The position numbers and the translations under genes are program-made. A stretch of 28,131 nucleotides of DNA from CAZDUS01 sp964609375 (GTDB lineage Bacteria; Verrucomicrobiota; Kiritimatiellia; CAIKKV01; CAITUY01). This document shows, piece by piece, positions 24,319 through 28,131 of the stretch (its first letter is position 1; each line of letters starts with the position of its first letter). The stretch lies in NCBI GenBank assembly GCA_964609375.1, contig CAZSSA010000026.1:1-28131 (forward strand), read 5' to 3'. Under the pieces are notes generated by a model, which did no database searches, was not told the origin of the DNA, and saw only the letters and a program-made list of their open reading frames with translations.

Positions 24319-25629
24319 TTGAATACGATGAAATGGATGATTGTGACAGCCGTGTTGGTCGTGATGGGGAGAATGGCTGGAATGGCCGGAGAAAAGGATT
24401 TGTCTCCCGGGCAGGTGACACGCGTGGCCTGTGACCTGAACGCCAAGCCGAATGCTGTTGTTATTTTCAAGGGCACATCGGAAGACACCGGAACCGCCAG
24501 GCAAACGAAGGATTTTCACTACGATGTGTATTTGCCTTCCGACTACGGGAATGACAGCGCGGCATTCCATCCCGCCATGTTCATCGCCTCGCCCGGCGGA
24601 AATGCCGGAATGGGCGCGATGGGAACGCGGCTCAAGAAGGACGGATGGATTGTCATCATGCTGGTGGAATCGAAGAACGGTAATCGCGAATGGCTGAACA
24701 ACTTCCTGGCCGCCCATGATGACGCCGTCCAACGTTTCCGAATTGCCCCTGGCGCGAAATTCGCCACTGGCATGTCTGGTGGCGCCCGGTGCGCATCCAT
24801 GTATCCGCTGACGCGGCCTGGATTTCGCGGTGTCGTATTGCAGGCGGCGGGTTTCGCGGACGGGTTCATCCATCTGGAGTTCACTACCCGCAAGAAGGAT
24901 GTGTTTTCGCGGTATCCTCCGCACACGCTGGTTGCCGCAACATTTGGGGACAAGGATGCCAATCTGTTTGAATCTTTTGAAATTCGCAGGCTGTTGCCGG
25001 CGGGATGCCAAAGGCATGTGGAGGTGTTTCAGGGGGGGCATGAGTGGTGCCCCGCCACTGTTTTTGACCGCACCCTGGATTGGATCGAGGACCAGGCGTT
25101 TTTAGCAAAACCGGCCATGACAGGACCCTGCCGGTTGCTCGGACTTGACGTGCGAGCCGAGCCAATGAGCCAGGCTGGCTACCTTTGGTTCTTTCGCTTG
25201 ACCCAGGCCAGAGCCGAAACCGCCCAATTACCGGCGGCGAAGTATCGGCAACTTGAGCGTCTGCCCATCATCGCCAGGAATGGCAATTTGAGTGGTGTGC
25301 CTGCGGTTCGCGCAACGCTTTCCCAGATCGAGCCGCTGCTGAGAGAGCTGTCGCTAACGCCGGAAGTTCAGGAACTGGTCAAAGCCAGACAGGCACATGC
25401 CCGCGCCATGCAAGCATACAGCAAGTTTGAAACCTCCTTGATGAGGGGGGGCTGGGAGTTCCGCTCCACTCGTGTTTCAGCGATGGAACTCAAGGATTTG
25501 CAGGCCTTTTTCTCCGAGAGCGGAAAGGTTCTCGCCAAGTACGCGGAATCGCCAGAAGTAGCTCAACTGCGTTGTCTGAACGATTCGTTGAAGCTGGAGT
25601 TTTCCGGACCCGGGGCAAAGCAGTTGTAA
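24319..25629 (+). CDS. exported alpha/beta hydrolase (esterase/PHB-depolymerase-like)
   Basis: 436 residues from TTG at 24319, chosen because GGAGG lies 5 nt upstream; ATG 24328 is the alternative. A signal peptide follows (MKWMIVTAVLVVMGRMAGMAG). The hydrolase domain (about 60-265) starts DFHYDVYLPSDYG, has the nucleophile elbow GMSGGARC with Ser near 153, and the catalytic His in GGHEWCP near 241. These match the LpqC/poly-hydroxybutyrate depolymerase-type esterases acting outside the cytoplasm. A helical extension of about 170 residues after the hydrolase domain is not typical and is unrecognised. The stop TAA (25627-25629) is immediately followed by Rhs-coding sequence in another frame. 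Confidence 0.85.
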   Translation: MNTMKWMIVTAVLVVMGRMAGMAGEKDLSPGQVTRVACDLNAKPNAVVIFKGTSEDTGTARQTKDFHYDVYLPSDYGNDSAAFHPAMFIASPGGNAGMGAMGTRLKKDGWIVIMLVESKNGNREWLNNFLAAHDDAVQRFRIAPGAKFATGMSGGARCASMYPLTRPGFRGVVLQAAGFADGFIHLEFTTRKKDVFSRYPPHTLVAATFGDKDANLFESFEIRRLLPAGCQRHVEVFQGGHEWCPATVFDRTLDWIEDQAFLAKPAMTGPCRLLGLDVRAEPMSQAGYLWFFRLTQARAETAQLPAAKYRQLERLPIIARNGNLSGVPAVRATLSQIEPLLRELSLTPEVQELVKARQAHARAMQAYSKFETSLMRGGWEFRSTRVSAMELKDLQAFFSESGKVLAKYAESPEVAQLRCLNDSLKLEFSGPGAKQL

Positions 25630-25635
25630 TGATGG

Positions 25636-25642
25636 TTTTTTT
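25636..25642 (+). other. T7 homopolymer at the hydrolase/Rhs junction
   Basis: Seven consecutive T bases lie just after two ATG codons (25629 overlapping the hydrolase stop as TAATG, and 25632). Those ATGs are in a frame that stops within a few codons. Loss of one T would put them in frame with the Rhs tail. It may be an assembly or mutation artefact, or a slippage site. Confidence 0.4.
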
Positions 25643-25674
25643 CCTATGATGCCAACGGGAACCTCACGGACCTT

Positions 25675-26505
25675 GTGGGGATGGACGGCGCCGTGGCCGC
25701 CCACTACGAGTATGATCCTTATGGGAACACGATTGCCAAGTCCGGCGCACTCGCCGATGTGAATCCGTTCAGGTTCTCGACGAAGTATTTCGATTCTGAG
25801 ACTTCGTTCTACTACTACGGCCACAGATATTACAGCCCGGGGTTGGGGAGGTGGGCCAGTCGCGATCCTATCGAGGACTCCGGATTTAGGCGCATGAGGT
25901 CGCTTCAGGGTGCTATCTCAAAAACAAAGCGAAGAACAAGAGATGATCATGACCGCCTGGCTAGCAAGATGTCGCAACTAGTTGCACTTCTTCAGAAGAA
26001 CGGTCAAATCCCTGCAGTAAATTGGTTGCGTCAGCATTTCCCGAGTGCTTCACGTAACTGCAAAGCACCGAACATGCGGCGCAGTCTGCGGCTTTCTCTG
26101 GATCCCTATGTCTTTGTGTCTAATCGGCCTGTGCTCTGGGTTGACCCGCAGGGACTCATCCGTTTCGTTTGGGGGCCTGTGCCTTTGCCGAATGATGACC
26201 CATGGTACGAAGAACCAAGTCCTTGGCCGTCTGATCCTCCCCCTCCCCCCGAACCAGGAACCTGCGATGATCCAGCCACATGTGCAGGTGGCTCAGTAGG
26301 ACCACAAGACGACCTGTGCAGTGTGCCCTTTATTGGATGTTTCATGGATCTACATCCAGGAATCCTGCAGTGCTGTAAGGATCACGATAACTGTTACGGC
26401 AACAATGACTGCAACGCCTGTTCCTGGTTTTCGGACTGCGGCAGCGAGGGGTGTAAGGACTGCAACAGGACAGTGGTTGACTGTATTATCGATGCAATAC
26501 TATGA
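25675..26505 (+). CDS. 5'-truncated Rhs core end with phospholipase A2-like toxin domain
   Basis: Rhs homology already begins at about 25642 (SYDANGNLTDLVG, in this frame) without a start codon; 25675 is the first possible start (GTG). The core end is clear: HYEYDPYGNTIAKSG, YYYGHRYYSPGLGRWASRDP, then after an unusual insert of about 75 residues, DPYVFVSNRPVLWVDPQGL. Beyond the core lies a Pro-rich linker and a Cys-rich C-terminal domain with CCKDHDNCYG (Cys233-Cys234, His237, Asp238), the phospholipase A2 active-site signature. Further on, CNRTVVDC corresponds to the second PLA2 signature but has Asn where Asp is usual. Rhs proteins deliver such C-terminal toxins to rival cells; this one would attack membrane lipids. 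The main Rhs repeat region and N-terminus are absent, so it is a cassette or relic. Confidence 0.78.
   Translation: MGMDGAVAAHYEYDPYGNTIAKSGALADVNPFRFSTKYFDSETSFYYYGHRYYSPGLGRWASRDPIEDSGFRRMRSLQGAISKTKRRTRDDHDRLASKMSQLVALLQKNGQIPAVNWLRQHFPSASRNCKAPNMRRSLRLSLDPYVFVSNRPVLWVDPQGLIRFVWGPVPLPNDDPWYEEPSPWPSDPPPPPEPGTCDDPATCAGGSVGPQDDLCSVPFIGCFMDLHPGILQCCKDHDNCYGNNDCNACSWFSDCGSEGCKDCNRTVVDCIIDAIL
25819..25868 (+). repeat. Rhs core-end direct repeat, copy 1
   Basis: Encodes GHRYYSPGLGRWASRDP. The first 17 bases are identical to copy 2 at 27794, and most of the following 33 also match. The homology starts abruptly, as expected for a recombination site between Rhs tails. Confidence 0.85.
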
Positions 26506-27692
26506 GCCACCGTTATAACGTTATATCCATACTGGCAGAGAGAATTCGATGTGGTTTTGCGTTGCTTCTAGCCTTCTGCTCCGTCTGTCTTGCCCACGAA
26601 CCGCAAATGCCGCAAGACGGTGCTGAACTCTGCAACAAGCTTGGCTACGATGCCACTCTTTTCTACACTTCAACAAAACTTGAACTTGTTTACTCCATGA
26701 GGATGCTACCCTTGGGAACTATGCCATCAAGTGGTGTCTTGGCCGCCACAAAAGGTGGCGTCTGCTGGTTCTCCGAACAAGGGCAACTCATCAAAACCAT
26801 CCAATATGCAACTCGCGAGCGTCCATGGGACGTCACGATTCTTAATGCTCTATCTGAAAACGAGATTCGCTTTCTCGGGACTCTCCCGGATCAAGGTCGT
26901 ACGGTTTTGTATGGTATCGATGGGGATGTCGTCATTAATCTGGCGGGGGGTTACTATACCCATGCCCGCATGGGAGATGTGAATGGTGACGGTTTCCAAG
27001 AATTCGTAGTCTCTTCAAAGCATGGCCTCACGATATTTGATTCTTCTGGAAAGTGGATCGGTTTCACCTCAGTTCCGAATTTGGACGTCGACTTTCATCT
27101 CACAGATGTCGATGCAGATGGGTCGTGCGAAATCATTGTGCGAACCTACGAGAAACAACGTAGAGATTGCATTCGAATTATCGATGCGCAAGGGAAACTT
27201 GTCAGTTCGTGGGTTCCCGACTTCCGTTTCTACAGTTTTGAGGTTGTACGTTGGCCCTCTTGGGATAAGGCGAGACTGCTCTTCCTCAACGGCGACGCGA
27301 TTGTCTTGACGGACACCGACGGCAAGAATTGTATGTCATTAGTCGCGCCAAAGGGGAGTAGGGTTGCCCGAGTCGTTGCCGAGACGTTGAACATTGGCGA
27401 ATCCAAGGAAGCATTACTGTGTGTGGCATCGGCTCGTGTCGGTGGCCCGCATATTGTATACATTTGGTCAGGTGATGGTGAGTTGCTCTATCAACGGCTC
27501 ATGGTGGATAGCGGGCTTTCTATTCTCGTGCCATCACGCATTGACACGAAAGCAAGGCAGTGCTTCTTTGTGGGGAGTAGGAATCGCATTTGGAAATACG
27601 GGCCGGGTTTGAAGCAGCAACCGGGGCCAATGGGGTCGCCCATCACTTCACAGAGTAATGAGGCGGACAAAGCGGATGTCATAGCTCACTGA
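26502..27692 (+). CDS. exported beta-propeller (FG-GAP/VCBS-like) protein, candidate immunity
   Basis: 396 residues. A signal peptide is present (FALLLAFCSVCLA, cleavage near residue 31). The body is beta-rich with calcium-binding FG-GAP/VCBS-type loops, GDVNGDGFQEFVV (about 157) and DVDADGSCEIIV (about 204), and repeated short blades such as LTIFDSSGKWIGF and IRIIDAQGKLVSSW. This indicates a beta-propeller outside the cytoplasm. Its ATG overlaps the toxin-domain stop by 4 nt (ATGA), the position at which an Rhs immunity gene is normally found. A periplasmic location would suit neutralising a phospholipase A2-like toxin. The role is inferred from position only; it could equally be unrelated exported cargo. 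Confidence 0.6.
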   Translation: MSHRYNVISILAERIRCGFALLLAFCSVCLAHEPQMPQDGAELCNKLGYDATLFYTSTKLELVYSMRMLPLGTMPSSGVLAATKGGVCWFSEQGQLIKTIQYATRERPWDVTILNALSENEIRFLGTLPDQGRTVLYGIDGDVVINLAGGYYTHARMGDVNGDGFQEFVVSSKHGLTIFDSSGKWIGFTSVPNLDVDFHLTDVDADGSCEIIVRTYEKQRRDCIRIIDAQGKLVSSWVPDFRFYSFEVVRWPSWDKARLLFLNGDAIVLTDTDGKNCMSLVAPKGSRVARVVAETLNIGESKEALLCVASARVGGPHIVYIWSGDGELLYQRLMVDSGLSILVPSRIDTKARQCFFVGSRNRIWKYGPGLKQQPGPMGSPITSQSNEADKADVIAH

Positions 27693-27733
27693 TTATGTCC
27701 TACACATACACACTTGAACCCCAAAACGCCTGG

Positions 27734-27753
27734 CCTGCAAAATCTTTTGCAGG
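27734..27753. other. perfect 20-bp dyad downstream of the propeller gene
   Basis: CCTGCAAAA and TTTTGCAGG form a perfect inverted repeat around TC. The outer GGCC/GGCC bases can extend it with one bulged G. It lies 42 nt after the propeller stop. It may act as a bidirectional transcription terminator, though no clear U-tract follows the stem, or be a recombination mark left in the orphan tail region. Confidence 0.45.
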
Positions 27754-27784
27754 GCCGAAAACGCATACCCCCGGTTCACGGGTG

Positions 27785-27870
27785 AAGAATCTCGGCCACA
27801 GATATTACAGTACAGGGTTGGGGAGGTGGATCAGCCGCGATCCGTTGGGGGAGGAAGTATTTCTGCGGGG
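27785..27870 (+). pseudogene. orphan Rhs core-end fragment (direct repeat copy 2)
   Basis: In the frame opened by the ATG at 27695, residues VKNLGHRYYSTGLGRWISRD, then PLGEEVFLRGY, are an Rhs core end. The DNA 27794-27843 repeats 25819-25868. Upstream of GHRYYS there is no Rhs sequence, and downstream the frame runs into recombinase DNA in the wrong frame and stops at 27916. Such short core copies without their own upstream gene mark displaced (orphan) Rhs tails. It lies 1.97 kb from copy 1, with toxin and propeller genes between. Confidence 0.75.
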
Positions 27871-28131
27871 GTATGTAGAGGCAAGCGGTTCCCGTACCAC
27901 ACGTTCCTGCGGCTGATCCATGCCACGGCCCGGCGCGCCGGCCTGCCGGCCAACGTCACGCCCCACACGTTGCGTCGCTCATGCACCACCGAGTTGTTGC
28001 GCGGCGGGGCCAACATGTACCACGTCAAGGAACTGCTCGGCCACGAGTCGCTCGACACCCTCAAGCACTACGCCAAGCTCACGATCCTCGACCTCAAGAA
28101 GGAGCACCAGCGCTGCCATCCCAGGGAACGG
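27871..28131 (+). pseudogene. tyrosine recombinase (integrase), C-terminal part, 5'-truncated
   Basis: From 27871 to the window end one frame reads RGKRFPYHTFLRLIHATARR, then VTPHTLRRSCTTELLRGGAN, ELLGHESLDTLKHYAKL. These are the tyrosine recombinase box II residues: His-x-x-Arg (HTLRR), the Gly-His of LLGHES and the nucleophile Tyr of KHYAKL. The N-terminal part and the first catalytic Arg are missing, cut off where the Rhs core fragment begins. No stop is reached before the window ends, so the true C-terminus is outside. It is probably a remnant of an integron- or phage-like integrase that was broken when the Rhs tail was brought in. Confidence 0.85.

Noticed and set aside
24157..25041. A 294-codon minus-strand frame opposite the hydrolase gene
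   Set aside because: It overlaps the hydrolase, which has signal peptide, catalytic Ser and His motifs. The antisense product shows no recognisable domain and no ribosome site.

Overview
The window looks like a piece of a G+C-rich, Gram-negative bacterial chromosome. Its gene families (a DUF2851 protein, a nucleoside kinase with an N-terminal TGS-like domain, Rhs tails with SRDP-type core ends, many lipoproteins and an outer-membrane efflux system) fit the PVC group best, around Verrucomicrobiota, Kiritimatiellota or Lentisphaerota. That placement is inference from family content. I saw no rRNA, tRNA or CRISPR array.

Positions 1-18930 are read from the minus strand. At the left edge is the first part of a UDP-GlcNAc 2-epimerase gene with its own promoter. 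Next (7834 down to 124) is a tight five-gene operon. It encodes a CsgG-like lipoprotein with five Fn3 domains, a secreted 1117-residue low-complexity protein ending in four zinc-ribbon-like Cys clusters, a short exported coiled coil, a second CsgG-like exported protein, and an exported coiled-coil protein with a glycine-rich end. Junctions after the first two genes are 1 or 4 nt overlaps, so the parts are probably made together. This cell-envelope operon is the best candidate here for an undescribed system. An SDR oxidoreductase and a VapBC module with a self-overlapping promoter/operator follow. Then come a flotillin/NfeD-like membrane pair, a MacAB-TolC-type exporter (outer membrane factor, adaptor, ATPase, permease, with overlapping genes), a family 2 glycosyltransferase and an FHA-domain membrane protein.

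Positions 19139-23166 are read from the plus strand: an MntA/HepT (nucleotidyltransferase/HEPN) toxin-antitoxin pair, the nucleoside kinase and a DUF2851 protein. A CPBP-type membrane protease faces them (minus strand, 23926-23219). The gap 23927-24318 shows only a possible tail of an outer-membrane protein.

Positions 24319-28131 are accessory. An exported alpha/beta hydrolase is followed directly by a 5'-truncated Rhs tail carrying a phospholipase A2-like toxin domain. An exported beta-propeller protein overlaps it by 4 nt and is a candidate immunity protein. Then come a second short copy of the Rhs core end and a truncated tyrosine recombinase that runs off the window. The arrangement resembles an Rhs toxin/immunity cassette with an orphan tail, rebuilt by recombination. 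This part is visibly less G+C rich than its surroundings.
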